A stretch of 64,000 bases of DNA from Streptomyces sp. L-9-10 (GCF_004151105.1 NZ_PHRF01000016.1:124001-188000); one strand, 5' to 3'. Shown: positions 49,379-61,154, numbered from the stretch's first letter. Notes: a model not told the origin generated them from the letters alone. A program made the numbers and translations.

Positions 49379-49825
49379 TCAGGTCAACGCCTTGATCAGG
49401 ATGTACTCCGTCACGCCCGGCGGGTAGTCCGTGACCTCGCCGACGACCTGGTAGCCCTGCTTGCGGTAGAAGTCCGGGGCCTGGAAGTCCCAGGTCTCCA
49501 GGCGCGCCCGCGCGCACGCGCGTTCCGTCCTGGCCACGCGCTCCGCCTCGGCCAGCAGCCGGCTGCCCAGGCGCCCGCCGCGATGGCGGTCGTCGACCCA
49601 GAGCAGATCCACGTGGAGCCAGCGGGCCCAGGTGCGTCCCGCCAGGCCGCCGGCCAGCTCGCCCGTCGTGTCGTCCAGCAGCCAGACCTGGAGCGGGACT
49701 TCCTCGCCCAGCGGACTGGTGCGCAGCGCGCGCAGTACCGGTGAGCGGTGCGAGTTGGCCGCGCCCAGCCGTTCGCCGAGCGCGGCGTGCCGTTCGTTGT
49801 CGACTTCTGTCTCCATACGAAACAT
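49379..49825 (-). CDS. GNAT family N-acetyltransferase
   Basis: 148 residues. The acetyl-CoA loop is in VDDRHRGGRLGSRLLAEAER (Arg/Gln-x-x-Gly-x-Gly/Ala type), followed by RARLETWDFQAPDFYRKQGY and a final beta strand. The acceptor is unknown. The frame is open far upstream; ATG 49825 (MFRMETEV) is chosen because the fold begins there and homologues commonly start close to METEV, but 49837 and 49816 are alternatives. Confidence 0.85.
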   Translation of the reverse strand: MFRMETEVDNERHAALGERLGAANSHRSPVLRALRTSPLGEEVPLQVWLLDDTTGELAGGLAGRTWARWLHVDLLWVDDRHRGGRLGSRLLAEAERVARTERACARARLETWDFQAPDFYRKQGYQVVGEVTDYPPGVTEYILIKALT

Positions 49826-50070
49826 GGGGCCCACCATAAACAGGGCGGCCAACGAGTTCTGCGAATTTCCTTCCGCTTCGGGCCCGCGCCCGTACGCTGG
49901 GAAAAAGCACCGGTGGGGGCCGGTGCTGTTCAGGGGTGGAGACACGTCGGGTACGACGCCCGGGATGGGGCAGCGGTCATCAGGCGGCGGCGGCCGCGTC
50001 GTTGACCTGTCGCCCCGCGTACCGGGCGCCGTGCCCGCGATGTCGGCCACCCGCCTTCAGGGGGTGTCCA

Positions 50071-51012
50071 TTGGTACGTATCCGGGTTCTCGTGGTGGAC
50101 GACCATCGCATCTTCGCCGAGTCGCTCGCCGCCGCACTCGCGGCCGAGTCCGACGTCGACGTGTCGGCCGCGGGCAGTGGCCCCGCCGCGCTGCGCTGTC
50201 TCGAACGCGCGGCGGCGGAGGGGCGCAGGTTCGATGTGATGCTGGTCGACGCCGATCTGGGCACGGTCCCGGGCGCGGCCGGCGGTTCGGTCAACGGCGT
50301 GCTCAACGGGACCGTGGGCGGTTCGGTCAACGGCTCGCTCAACGGCTCGCTCAACCTCAACGGCTCGGCCAACGGGACGGCGGGACCGGCATCGGGACCG
50401 GCATCGGGACCGGCTTCCGCTCAGGGCGGCGGGCCGGTTCAGGTACCGGTCGCCCGTGCCGTGCCCGACCACGGCGACATCGCCCTGGTCGACGGCATCT
50501 CGCTGGTCGCCGGGGTCCGTTCGGGCCAGCCGTCCGTCCGTACGGTCGTGCTCGCCGAGAAGGACGACCCGCACCGCGCCGCCCTGGCGCTCCAGGCGGG
50601 CGCCTCCGGATGGGTCGCGAAGGACTGCTCGCTGCAACGGCTGCTCGCCGTGATGCGGGGCGTCCTTCGGGACGAGACGCATCTGCCGCCCGCCCTGCTC
50701 ACGGGCGTCCTGCGCGAGCTGACGGCCGCGCGCAAACACCGTACGGAGAGCGAGCGGCTGGTCGAGTCGCTGACACCGCGCGAGCGCGAGGTGCTGCGCT
50801 GCATGGTCGCGGGACTGGGGCGCAAGGCCGTCGCCGAACGCCTCTTCCTCTCCCCGCACACCGTCCGTACGCATATGCAGAACGTGCTCGGGAAGCTGGG
50901 CGTCCACTCCACCCTGGCCGCCGTCGCCCTGGCCCGCCGCGCGGGCGTCGGGCCGGTCGATCTGGTGCCGCCGCTAGGGAACGTTGTCGAACGGGGCGGT
51001 CAACTGGCGTAG
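50071..51012 (+). CDS. LuxR family response regulator with repeat insertion in the receiver
   Basis: 313 residues from a TTG start with AGGGGG 7 nt upstream. The receiver begins VRIRVLVVDDHRIFAESLA, keeps the phospho-Asp in FDVMLVDADLG, then is interrupted by ~50 residues of Gly/Asn/Ser/Leu repeat (GSVNG, VLNG, SLNG, SANG, then GPAS three times) before continuing at HGDIALVDGISLVAGV. The Lys site is GWVAKDCS. A LuxR HTH follows (LTPREREVLRCMVAGLGRKA, LSPHTVRTHMQNVLGKLGV). The 3' end overlaps the convergent tamR gene by 39 nt. No kinase is adjacent. The DNA targets are unknown. Confidence 0.85.
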   Translation: MVRIRVLVVDDHRIFAESLAAALAAESDVDVSAAGSGPAALRCLERAAAEGRRFDVMLVDADLGTVPGAAGGSVNGVLNGTVGGSVNGSLNGSLNLNGSANGTAGPASGPASGPASAQGGGPVQVPVARAVPDHGDIALVDGISLVAGVRSGQPSVRTVVLAEKDDPHRAALALQAGASGWVAKDCSLQRLLAVMRGVLRDETHLPPALLTGVLRELTAARKHRTESERLVESLTPREREVLRCMVAGLGRKAVAERLFLSPHTVRTHMQNVLGKLGVHSTLAAVALARRAGVGPVDLVPPLGNVVERGGQLA

Positions 51013-51468
51013 CAGCCCGGCCAGTTCACCGCGCTGGGCGCGGGACAGCTCGGCGAGGATCGCGCGCTCCTGGGCGAGCAGCCCGGCGAGCGCCTGATCC
51101 GCGCGGTCCCGCCCCTCGGCGGTGAGCCGTACCAGCACGCCGCGCCGGTCGCTGGGGTCGGGCAATCGCTCGACCAGGCCCTTCTTGGCGAGCCGGTCGA
51201 TACGGTTCGTCATCGTGCCCGAGGTGACCAGGGTCTGTGTCAGCAGCTGGCCGGGCGAGAGCTGATACGGGGCGCCCGCGCGCCGCAGCGAGGTCAGTAC
51301 GTCGAACTCCCACGGCTCCAGGCCGTGCTCCGAGAACGCGATACGGCGCGCGCGGTCGAGATGGCGGGCCAGCCTGCTCACGCGGCTGAGCACCTCGAGT
51401 GGTTCCACGTCGAGGTCGGGGCGCTCCCGGCGCCATGCTGCGACCAGTCGGTCGACCTCGTCCTCCAT
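50974..51468 (-). CDS. tamR: MarR family regulator TamR
   Basis: A 164-residue MarR protein. Winged helix: FDVLTSLRRAGAPYQLSPGQ, TLVTSGTMTNRIDRLAKKG, then the wing RLPDPSDRRGVLVRLT. It is divergent from the tam gene with a perfect 14-bp palindrome between, as in S. coelicolor TamR, which senses trans-aconitate, citrate and cis-aconitate and derepresses tam and related metabolic genes under oxidative stress. The ATG at 51468 (MEDEVDRLV) fits the MarR N-terminus; the longer frame upstream runs through tam. Confidence 0.9.
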   Translation of the reverse strand: MEDEVDRLVAAWRRERPDLDVEPLEVLSRVSRLARHLDRARRIAFSEHGLEPWEFDVLTSLRRAGAPYQLSPGQLLTQTLVTSGTMTNRIDRLAKKGLVERLPDPSDRRGVLVRLTAEGRDRADQALAGLLAQERAILAELSRAQRGELAGLLRQLTAPFDNVP

Positions 51469-51503
51469 GACGATCAGTGTAGAGGGTGCCTCGACATGAA
51501 GTC

Positions 51504-51517
51504 TCTTGACGTCAAGA
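51504..51517. promoter_or_regulatory. TamR operator
   Basis: A perfect palindrome TCTTGACGTCAAGA in the 129-bp gap between divergent tamR and tam. The TTGACGTCAA core matches the known TamR-type site and lies 36 bp from the tamR start, suited to repress both genes. Confidence 0.85.
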
Positions 51518-51597
51518 TATATGGCGGTGCAGGGTGGGAGACGACCGCCGTGGGCCGCTCCCGCGGTGTACTCCGCGACCGCGATGGGGGCTCCACC

Positions 51598-52470
51598 ATG
51601 CACTCCGCACCGTCCCGTTCCTCCTCGTCCGACGAGCTGTCCGCCGAGCCGCCCGCCGCGACCTGGGACCCGGCGCAGTACCTCAGGCACGCCGGCCATC
51701 GCAGCCGTCCGTTCCTCGATCTCCTGGCCCGTATCCCCGAGCCCCCCGCGGGCGACGGAGGAGCCGTCAGGATCGCCGACCTCGGCTGCGGCCCCGGCAA
51801 TGTGACCGCGCTCCTCGCCGACCGCTGGCCCGCCGCCCGGATCACCGGCTTCGACAACTCGCCCGCGATGCTCGACCGGGCCCGCGAGGGGTACGAGGGG
51901 CCCACCCCGGGCGGTGGTGCGCTGGACTTCCGGGAGGGTGACGCCGCGCACTGGACGCCCGGCGAACCGTACGGCCTGATCGTCTCCAACGCGGCCCTCC
52001 AGTGGGTGCCGAACCACCCCGAGTCCTTCGCCGGCTGGATCGGCGCCCTCGCCCCCGGCGGCACCTTCGCCTTCCAGGTCCCCGGCAACTTCACCGCCCC
52101 CAGCCACGCCCTGCTCGCCGAACTGTGCGCCACCCCGCGCTGGCGCGACCGGCTCGACCTCCCGGCGCTGCGGTCCGTGCGCGTCCTGGAGCCCGCGGAC
52201 TACCTCACGCGCCTCTCGGACCTCGGCTGTGCGGCGGACGTCTGGGAGACGACGTACCTCCAGCTCCTCACCGGCGAGGACCCGGTGCTCGACTGGGTGA
52301 AGGGCACGGCCCTGCGGCCCGTCCTCACCGCGCTGGAGGGCGACGAAGCGGCCACGGAGGAATTCACGGCCCAGTACCGCGACCTGCTCCGCACCGCCTA
52401 CCCCCCGGGCCCGCACGGCACGGTCTTCCCGTTCCGCCGGATCTTCGCGGTCGCGCACAAGGCGGGGTGA
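51598..52470 (+). CDS. tam: trans-aconitate 2-methyltransferase
   Basis: A 290-residue SAM-dependent methyltransferase. WDPAQYLRHAGHRSRPFLDL opens the domain as in Tam; motif I is IADLGCGPGNVTALL, followed by ITGFDNSPAML, and SNAALQWVPNHPE is diagnostic of trans-aconitate methyltransferases. It methyl-esterifies trans-aconitate, relieving inhibition of aconitase. The ATG at 51598 has GGGGG 7 nt upstream. The first ~25 residues are a Ser-rich extension. Regulated by TamR through the shared operator. Confidence 0.92.
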   Translation: MHSAPSRSSSSDELSAEPPAATWDPAQYLRHAGHRSRPFLDLLARIPEPPAGDGGAVRIADLGCGPGNVTALLADRWPAARITGFDNSPAMLDRAREGYEGPTPGGGALDFREGDAAHWTPGEPYGLIVSNAALQWVPNHPESFAGWIGALAPGGTFAFQVPGNFTAPSHALLAELCATPRWRDRLDLPALRSVRVLEPADYLTRLSDLGCAADVWETTYLQLLTGEDPVLDWVKGTALRPVLTALEGDEAATEEFTAQYRDLLRTAYPPGPHGTVFPFRRIFAVAHKAG

Positions 52471-52490
52471 GCCCCGCTGGACCGCCGCGC

Positions 52491-53093
52491 TCAGGCCCGA
52501 CGCTTCAGCGCGTCGAGAGTGATGTCCAGGTCGATGGTGAACGGGACGCTGAGCTTGAGACGGTCGTGGTGGATGCCCGTCAGCTGGTACGACTTTGAGA
52601 GCGGGTCCAACTCGTAGACGCGTACGACCGGATGCCGGTCGGCGCCGGCCATCTCGACCAGCCAGAAGTTCGGGATGCCCGCCGTGGCGTACTTGTGTGG
52701 CTTGCTCTCACGGTCACGCGCCTCGGAGTCCGGGGACACCACCTCGACGGCAAGCAGCAGGTCGGCCGCCTCGAAGCGGGTCTGTTCCAGGTCGGTGGCC
52801 GCCTCGGCCCGGACGACGAGAACGTCAGGCTCAGGGCCGTTGCGGCGATCGAGGATGACGGTCATCTCTCGCTCGACTTCGACATCCGACGGCGCCGACC
52901 GGCTCAGGCCGGTCACCAGCAGGTCGATCATTCGGGCATGGAAACGGCGCTGCGGACGCACGAAAACAAGGCTCCCGTCGATCAGCTCGGTGTGCGGCGG
53001 GAGTCCTGGCAGGGTGAACAGATCGTCCACGGTGTAGCCGTCCTGCGGGGGCACAGGCCACTGATGCGTGGCCTTGACCGGCTCTGCGGTCAT
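52491..53093 (-). CDS. Uma2 family (DUF820) putative endonuclease
   Basis: 200 residues. The PD-(D/E)xK-like core of Uma2: ELIDGSLVF, then PEPDVLVV and AVEVVSPDSEARDRESKPHKYA (Glu-x-x-Ser-Pro-x-Ser followed by Asp/Lys and the K-x-x-x-Y helix), then IPNFWLVEM. Cellular substrates are unknown; the family is multi-copy in streptomycetes and cyanobacteria. GGAGG precedes the ATG by 4-5 nt. It is convergent with tam. Confidence 0.88.
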   Translation of the reverse strand: MTAEPVKATHQWPVPPQDGYTVDDLFTLPGLPPHTELIDGSLVFVRPQRRFHARMIDLLVTGLSRSAPSDVEVEREMTVILDRRNGPEPDVLVVRAEAATDLEQTRFEAADLLLAVEVVSPDSEARDRESKPHKYATAGIPNFWLVEMAGADRHPVVRVYELDPLSKSYQLTGIHHDRLKLSVPFTIDLDITLDALKRRA

Positions 53094-53218
53094 GATTCCT
53101 CCCATGGACGGAATGCTCGGCCCTGTTTCTCCACCGTAGCGGTGGAGAAACGACGTCGTCATCACAATGAGTGACCGTTTGCCCCTGAGGCTGACCGCAT
53201 GATCAACGGGCGCCGGTC

Positions 53219-53917
53219 TCAGATCTTGCGGTGGCCTATGAGCCGCGGCTTCGGTTCCAGGTTCTCCAGGCCGTGCCACGCCAGGTTCACCAGATGCGCC
53301 GCCACCTCGGACTTCTTCGGGCGGCGCGCGTCCACCCACCACTGGCCCGTCAGCGCCACCATGCCCACCAGCGCCTGGGCGTACAGCGGCGCCAGCTTCG
53401 GGTCGAAGCCGCGGGCCTTGAACTCCATGCCGAGGATGTCCTCGACCTGGGTGGCGATATCGCTGATCAGCGAGGCGAACGTGCCCGTGGACTGCGCCAC
53501 CGGAGAGTCGCGGACCAGGATGCGGAAGCCGTCCGTATACGTCTCGATGTAGTCGAGCAGTGCGAACGCGGCCTGTTCCAGCAGCTCACGGGGGTGGCCG
53601 GCGGTGAGGGCGCTGGTGACCATGTCCAGCAGCTGGCGCATCTCGCGGTCCACGACCACCGCGTACAGGCCCTCCTTGCCGCCGAAGTGCTCGTAGACGA
53701 CGGGCTTGGAGACCCCGGCCTTCGCCGCGATCTCCTCGACCGACGTGGCCTCGAAGCCCTTCTCGGCGAAGACGGTGCGGCCGATGTCCAGCAGCTGTTC
53801 GCGCCGTTCCGCACCGGTCATCCGGACCCTGCGGGTCCGCCGCCCTCCCGTGGTCCGGCCCTTGTCGGTGCTGCCCTTGCCGCTCGTGCTGCCGTCGATC
53901 GCCACGGTGCCCATCAT
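53219..53917 (-). CDS. TetR family regulator, coupled to the fatty acid desaturase
   Basis: 232 residues. A Ser/Gly/Thr/Lys/Arg-rich N-terminus (~35 residues) is followed by a TetR HTH (EQLLDIGRTVFAEKGFEATS, VEEIAAKAGVSKPVVYEHFG) and a helical ligand domain. The start lies in ATGATG overlapping the desaturase stop, so the pair is translationally coupled; 53917 or 53914 are both possible. By position it probably regulates the desaturase gene in response to fatty-acyl ligands (inference). Confidence 0.9.
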   Translation of the reverse strand: MMGTVAIDGSTSGKGSTDKGRTTGGRRTRRVRMTGAERREQLLDIGRTVFAEKGFEATSVEEIAAKAGVSKPVVYEHFGGKEGLYAVVVDREMRQLLDMVTSALTAGHPRELLEQAAFALLDYIETYTDGFRILVRDSPVAQSTGTFASLISDIATQVEDILGMEFKARGFDPKLAPLYAQALVGMVALTGQWWVDARRPKKSEVAAHLVNLAWHGLENLEPKPRLIGHRKI

Positions 53918-54921
53918 GCCTTGGCGGGTGCGCTCTTGCGGCGAGTGTCCAGCCGGGAAGCGCTCGGCCAGCGGACGTCCGACGCCCAGCCCAGCAGCTC
54001 GAACCAGCGGATGATCCGGGCGCTGGAGTCGAGCTGGCCCCTGAGCACGCCGTGCCGCGCGCTGGTGGGGTCCGCGTGGTGCAGGTTGTGCCAGGACTCG
54101 CCGCAGGACAGCACCGCGAGCCACCAGACATTCCCCGAGCGGTCCCGGGACTTGAAGGGGCGCTTGCCGACCGCGTGACAGATGGAGTTGATCGACCACG
54201 TGACATGGTGCAGCAGCGCCACCCGCACCAGCGAGCCCCAGAAGAACGCCGTGAACGCCCCCCACCAGGACATCGTCACCAGCCCGCCCACCAGCGGCGG
54301 GATGGACAGCGAGACGACCGTCCACAGCGCGAACTGGCGCGAGACCGCGCGGATCGCCGGGTCCTTGATCAGATCGGGCGCGTATTTGTGCTGCGGCGTC
54401 TGCTCCTCGTCGAAGAGCCAGCCGATGTGCGCCCACCACAAGCCCTTCATCAGCGCGGGAAGGGTCTCGCCGAACCGCCACGGGGAGTGCGGGTCGCCCT
54501 CCGCGTCCGAGTACTTGTGGTGCTTGCGGTGGTCCGCCACCCAGCGGACCAGCGGGCCCTCCACGGCGAGCGAACCGGCCACGGCGAGCAGGATCCGCAG
54601 CGGGCGCTTCGCCTTGAAGGAGCCATGGGTGAAGTAGCGGTGGAAGCCGATCGTGATGCCGTGGCAGCCGATGTAGTACATCGCCACCATCAGACCCAGA
54701 TCGAGCCAGCTCACGCCGCCCCAGGCGAACGCCAGCGGCACCGCCGCGAGCAGCGCCACGAAGGGCACGGCGATGAAGAGCAGCAGGGCGATCTGCTCGA
54801 TGGACCCCTTGCTGTCCCCGCCGAGCGTGGCGGAGGGAAGCGGGGTGCCATCGGCGTCCGAGCCGGTGGAAGAGGTGGGGGGAGTGGAGGGATCGTCGAT
54901 CACATCGGGGGGTGTGGGCAT
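53914..54921 (-). CDS. acyl-CoA desaturase (delta-9 type)
   Basis: A 335-residue integral membrane di-iron desaturase. The three His boxes are present: HRYFTH, HRKHH and HNLHH. There are four membrane helices in the usual pairs (IALLLFIAVPFVALLAAV; MVAMYYIGCHGITIGF; FALWTVVSLSIPPLVGGLV; WGAFTAFFWGSLVRVALL). It introduces a double bond into acyl chains for membrane fluidity. The ~45-residue N-terminal Pro/Ser/Asp tail is cytosolic. It is divergent from ppc over 253 bp; the AT-rich part near 54950-55015 is the probable promoter zone. Confidence 0.93.
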   Translation of the reverse strand: MPTPPDVIDDPSTPPTSSTGSDADGTPLPSATLGGDSKGSIEQIALLLFIAVPFVALLAAVPLAFAWGGVSWLDLGLMVAMYYIGCHGITIGFHRYFTHGSFKAKRPLRILLAVAGSLAVEGPLVRWVADHRKHHKYSDAEGDPHSPWRFGETLPALMKGLWWAHIGWLFDEEQTPQHKYAPDLIKDPAIRAVSRQFALWTVVSLSIPPLVGGLVTMSWWGAFTAFFWGSLVRVALLHHVTWSINSICHAVGKRPFKSRDRSGNVWWLAVLSCGESWHNLHHADPTSARHGVLRGQLDSSARIIRWFELLGWASDVRWPSASRLDTRRKSAPAKA

Positions 54922-55174
54922 GAGGGGGTCCCCTGGGGGTGAGGAGTAGGTCAGAAGTACGAATAGGGCAGAAGGTTGGATACGGGTGCGTAACCTACGG
55001 CATCGTAAGTATGGCAGCGCCGCACGGCGCGGCAAGAGGCCTGTGGATAACACCAAGCGAAGGACACCTATCCTTGTTGTCGTCGGACAGCGCGGTCCGC
55101 GAGACCTTCTCCCGGAAGGTCTGACGCCTCCAGAACCCTCCAGACGTGCTCAAACACTGCAAGGAGCCGCACCT

Positions 55175-57904
<2,730 letters not shown>

Positions 57905-57948
57905 CCGCGGTCACCCGTACGCACGTACACGTACCACGGACGCGACGA

Positions 57949-57982
57949 CCGCCCCCGGCCCGGATCTCCGGGCCGGGGGCGG
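57949..57982. terminator. bidirectional terminator after ppc
   Basis: A 15-bp perfect stem, CCGCCCCCGGCCCGG / CCGGGCCGGGGGCGG, with a 4-nt loop ATCT. It is located between the convergent ppc and a membrane protein gene. Confidence 0.92.
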
Positions 57983-58008
57983 CGTCGTACCCACGACGTG
58001 CCCGCTTC

Positions 58009-58506
58009 TCAGAGGGCGAAGAACGTGGCCAGCAGCAGCGCGGCGCCCGCCAGCGCCGTCCCCCAGGCCGTCCGGGTCATCCGCAGACCGCCGCCGATGA
58101 CGAGCGAGGCCAGCAGCAGCGCCCCGCCCAGCGGCACCCACGCGTACAGCAGCCCCGCCATGCCGGTACGGACCAGGTCATCGGTGCCCGGCTTCACGAC
58201 GACCGGGAACCGCTCGCCCTTCTTGACGGCGACCGACTGCTCGATGGACATCCCCGCGCGGGGGCCGCCGGGGCCGTCGGGATCGTACGGCCCGGTGCAG
58301 GTCCCGTCCGCGCAGCGGGACACCGTGAGCGTGCCGTGCTCACGGCCCTTGGAGAGCACCACGTGGTGGGCGGAGTCCCACGAGGTCCAGACGGCCGCGA
58401 CGAGCAGCAGCGCGGCGACGCAGCCCATCACCGCTCGCCGGCCGAAGGAGAGCACACGGCCGGAGGAGTTCCGCTTCCGCCGCTTCCGCTCTGTCGTCCG
58501 TCCCAT
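58009..58506 (-). CDS. membrane protein, 165 residues, unknown function
   Basis: A basic N-terminus (RKRRKRNSSGR), a helix (AVMGCVAALLLVAAVWTSW), an extracytoplasmic domain with two Cys in SRCADGTCTG (probable disulphide), and two C-terminal helices (LYAWVPLGGALLLASLVIGG; WGTALAGAALLLATFFAL). ATG 58506 starts MGRTTERKRRK. No family with a known role is recognised. Confidence 0.75.
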   Translation of the reverse strand: MGRTTERKRRKRNSSGRVLSFGRRAVMGCVAALLLVAAVWTSWDSAHHVVLSKGREHGTLTVSRCADGTCTGPYDPDGPGGPRAGMSIEQSVAVKKGERFPVVVKPGTDDLVRTGMAGLLYAWVPLGGALLLASLVIGGGLRMTRTAWGTALAGAALLLATFFAL

Positions 58507-58655
58507 AGGGCGGGATCTTTGGCCATAGGCATGCGCCCGGTCAACTCAGCGCCGTGAGAGAACTGCCGGAGAGCCGTCGGAGAGCCGTCGGGACGCTGCC
58601 CGTGCCGCCCTGACCGTCGACCCCGCCCGTCCCCGCGGTCTGCCCGTCCCCGCGG

Positions 58656-59072
58656 TCAGTGCAGGATCTTCTCCTTGGCCCGGCGGAACTCCTCGTCGGA
58701 GATGTCGCCCCTGGCGCGGATCTCCGAGAGTTTCGCGAGTTGCTCGACCTCGCTGGATTCCCCCGAACCCCTGGCGGTCTCCCGCACATAGGAGTCGAAC
58801 GCCTTCTGCTGGGCCCGCACATGCTCCGTCTCCCGCCTGCCCATGCCCTTGCCGCGAGCGAGGACGTACACGAGGACGCCGACGAAGGGGAGAACGATCA
58901 CGAGGACGAGCCACCCGGCCTTGGCCCAGCCGCTCATGGCGTCGTCGCGGAAGATGTCAACGATGATCCGGAAGAGCAGGACGAACCACAGGATCCAGAG
59001 GAAGATCCACAGCATGGTCCAGAACGCGCCCAGAAGCGGATAGTCGTACGCCAGATACACGGAACCGTCCAT
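58656..59072 (-). CDS. PLDc_N-SHOCT membrane protein
   Basis: 138 residues. Two membrane helices (LLGAFWTMLWIFLWILWFVL; GWLVLVIVLPFVGVLVYVLA) form a PLDc_N module, followed by a linker and a C-terminal SHOCT motif (VEQLAKLSEIRARGDISDEE, FRRAKEKIL). GAGAGGACA precedes the ATG. SHOCT is an oligomerisation motif; the role is unknown, but similar proteins are widespread in Streptomyces. Confidence 0.85.
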   Translation of the reverse strand: MDGSVYLAYDYPLLGAFWTMLWIFLWILWFVLLFRIIVDIFRDDAMSGWAKAGWLVLVIVLPFVGVLVYVLARGKGMGRRETEHVRAQQKAFDSYVRETARGSGESSEVEQLAKLSEIRARGDISDEEFRRAKEKILH

Positions 59073-59254
59073 TGTCCTCTCCCAATCCACGCCACCCCCC
59101 GCGGTCCGAGCCGCACGGCGGGGCCGACGGCTCACCCTTTCCATGGTCGGGCGCCCAGCCGCTGATCGCCACGCGACCGCCGGAGATGCGGTCCGCGGAC
59201 CGGGTCGGTGGAATGGAGGACAGGGGCGGTCCGACCGGCGGGAGGCTTGATCGC

Positions 59255-60601
59255 GTGGACAGACGCTGGGCCGCACGCCTCGCACTGGCGGCGGGAACGG
59301 CGGCCCCGCTGGTCCTCCTGGTGTCCGCCGGGCTGCGGAGCGTAGCGCTGGTGGGGGTGGGGGTGGCAGGACTGGCCGTCACGGCCGCCGCCCTGTGGTG
59401 GGTGCTCGCGCGCACAGGTCCGGCCAGGGCGCTCGCTCTCGTACTGGCGACCGGCGCACCGGTCGCCGTCCTGGTGTTCTACGCCGTCGCCGGAGTGCTG
59501 TGGGTGGTGCTCGTCTCGCTCGCCCTGTGGGTGCTGGCGGTATCCGCCGGCAGAACGGCACTGGCGGACCCCGGCCCGCCGCCCACGCCGGAACCCCGGG
59601 CCGCTCCTCCGAGACGGCCGTTCCTCATCATGAACCCGCGCTCGGGCGGCGGGAAGGTCGAGAGGTTCCGCCTGGTGGACAAGGCCAGGGCTCTGGGCGC
59701 CGAAGTCGTCGTGCTGGACCCCGCGCATCCGCAGGACGTGGCCGAGCTGGCGAGGCGGGCCGTGGACGACGGCGCCGATCTCCTCGGCGTCGCGGGCGGC
59801 GACGGTACGCAGGCCCTGGTCGCGGGCGTGGCGATGGAGCTCGACGTTCCGTTCGTCGTCATCTGCGCCGGGACCCGTAACCATTTCGCCATGGACCTCG
59901 GCCTCGACCGCGAGGACCCGTCCGCGTGCCTCCAGGCGCTCACCGACGGCGTCGAGATCCGCGTCGACCTCGGCTTCATCGGCGGGGGAGACGCAGGAGA
60001 GCCCTCGGAGGCGGGCCGGGAGCGCGTCTTCGTCAACAACGCCTCCTTCGGGGCGTACGCGACCGTGGTGCGGAGCCCCGCCTACCGCGACGACAAGGCC
60101 CGTACGACCCTTCAGCTGCTGCCGGACCTGCTCACCCACCACAGCGGCCCGCGCCTGAAGGTGCGCGCCGATTCCGTCGCCGTCGACGGACCTCAAGCCG
60201 TCCTGGTGAGCAACAACCCTTACCGGATGGGGGATCCCGCGGGCCTGGGATACCGGGACCGGCTGGATTCCGGCGTCCTGGGAGTGCTCGGCGTCAAGGT
60301 CGACAACGCGGTCCAGGCGGCCTCGCTGCTGCGCGGCCGGCGTGCGCTCGGGCTGACCTCGGCCACCGCCCGGCAGGTCGTCATCGACGCCGACGCACCC
60401 TTCGTCCCGGCCGGTGTCGATGGCGAGGCCCTCACCGTGCCCGTACCCGTACGCTGCCGGATCGAGCCGGGCGCGCTGCGCGTACGACTGCCCCGTCACC
60501 GCCCGGGTGTGCCGCGTGGGGCGCCGCCGATGAACTGGCGCAGAGTGCGCGGACAGGCCCTGACGGTGGGACGGGCCGCGGCGGGGCGTGACCCGCGCTG
60601 A
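59255..60601 (+). CDS. diacylglycerol kinase-family lipid/sphingosine kinase
   Basis: 448 residues. About four N-terminal helices (LALAAGTAAPLVLLVSAGL; LVGVGVAGLAVTAAALWWVL; LALVLATGAPVAVLVFYAVA; VLWVVLVSLALWVLAV) precede a DAGK_cat domain: FLIMNPRSGGGK, then GVAGGDGTQALVA, ICAGTRNHFAMDLGLD and a C-terminal beta domain. It probably phosphorylates a membrane lipid. The GTG at 59255 follows GGAGG by 9 nt; an ATG at 59213 is also in frame. It is divergent from the SHOCT gene. Confidence 0.85.
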   Translation: MDRRWAARLALAAGTAAPLVLLVSAGLRSVALVGVGVAGLAVTAAALWWVLARTGPARALALVLATGAPVAVLVFYAVAGVLWVVLVSLALWVLAVSAGRTALADPGPPPTPEPRAAPPRRPFLIMNPRSGGGKVERFRLVDKARALGAEVVVLDPAHPQDVAELARRAVDDGADLLGVAGGDGTQALVAGVAMELDVPFVVICAGTRNHFAMDLGLDREDPSACLQALTDGVEIRVDLGFIGGGDAGEPSEAGRERVFVNNASFGAYATVVRSPAYRDDKARTTLQLLPDLLTHHSGPRLKVRADSVAVDGPQAVLVSNNPYRMGDPAGLGYRDRLDSGVLGVLGVKVDNAVQAASLLRGRRALGLTSATARQVVIDADAPFVPAGVDGEALTVPVPVRCRIEPGALRVRLPRHRPGVPRGAPPMNWRRVRGQALTVGRAAAGRDPR

Positions 60602-60635
60602 CCGACGGCGGCTTCGCGGGCCGCGGGCGAGAACG

Positions 60636-60671
60636 CTCGCCGGCCGTGATGTCCTCGCCGACCGTGATGTC
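60636..60671. repeat. 18-bp tandem direct repeat upstream of the VOC gene
   Basis: CTCGCCGGCCGTGATGTC and CTCGCCGACCGTGATGTC are adjacent (60636-60653, 60654-60671) with one mismatch. They end 45 bp before the VOC ATG; they could be an operator or a simple duplication. Confidence 0.65.
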
Positions 60672-60716
60672 AGAGGTGCGCGGTAGCGTCGGCCGCAACC
60701 GACCGAGGAGCACCGC

Positions 60717-61154
60717 ATGGCGACCAGCTGGAGTCTGACGATCGACTGCGCGCACCCGGCGAAGCTGGCGGAGTTCTGGGCACTGGCGCTGGGCTATACG
60801 GAGAAGCACGCACCCACGGGATTCGGGAGCTGGGAGGAATGGTTCTCCCATCACGAGGTCCCGGAAGACGAGTGGGACGACGGCGCGTACCTCTGTGATC
60901 CCGAGGGGGCGGGCCCCCAGGTGTCCTTCCTGAAAGTGCCGGAGCCCAAGGCGGCGAAGAATCGCGTGCATCTGGACATACAGGTCGGCGGCGGCCGTGA
61001 GACACCGTGGGAGGTGCGATGGCCGCGCGTGGTCGAGGCGGTGGAGCGGCTGACCGCCGCGGGGGCGACCGTGGTTCGTGAGGAGGGCCTGCGCGGCAGG
61101 CCCGACCATGTGGTGATGGCTGATCCGGAAGGAAATGAGTTCTGCCTGGTCTGA
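60717..61154 (+). CDS. VOC/glyoxalase-like domain protein
   Basis: 145 residues, one vicinal-oxygen-chelate module of the glyoxalase-like subtype. LTIDCAHPAKLAEFWALALG at the start, then VSFLKVPEPKAAKNRVHLDI in the middle and MADPEGNEFCLV at the end, the usual Asp-Pro-Glu-Gly-Asn-Glu-Phe-Cys metal-site strand. The substrate is unknown. GAGGAGC is just upstream of the ATG. Confidence 0.88.
   Translation: MATSWSLTIDCAHPAKLAEFWALALGYTEKHAPTGFGSWEEWFSHHEVPEDEWDDGAYLCDPEGAGPQVSFLKVPEPKAAKNRVHLDIQVGGGRETPWEVRWPRVVEAVERLTAAGATVVREEGLRGRPDHVVMADPEGNEFCLV

Noticed and set aside
54986..55174. Longer N-terminus of Ppc
   Set aside because: The region is the divergent promoter; the GTG with AAGGAG at 55175 gives the normal length of 909 residues.
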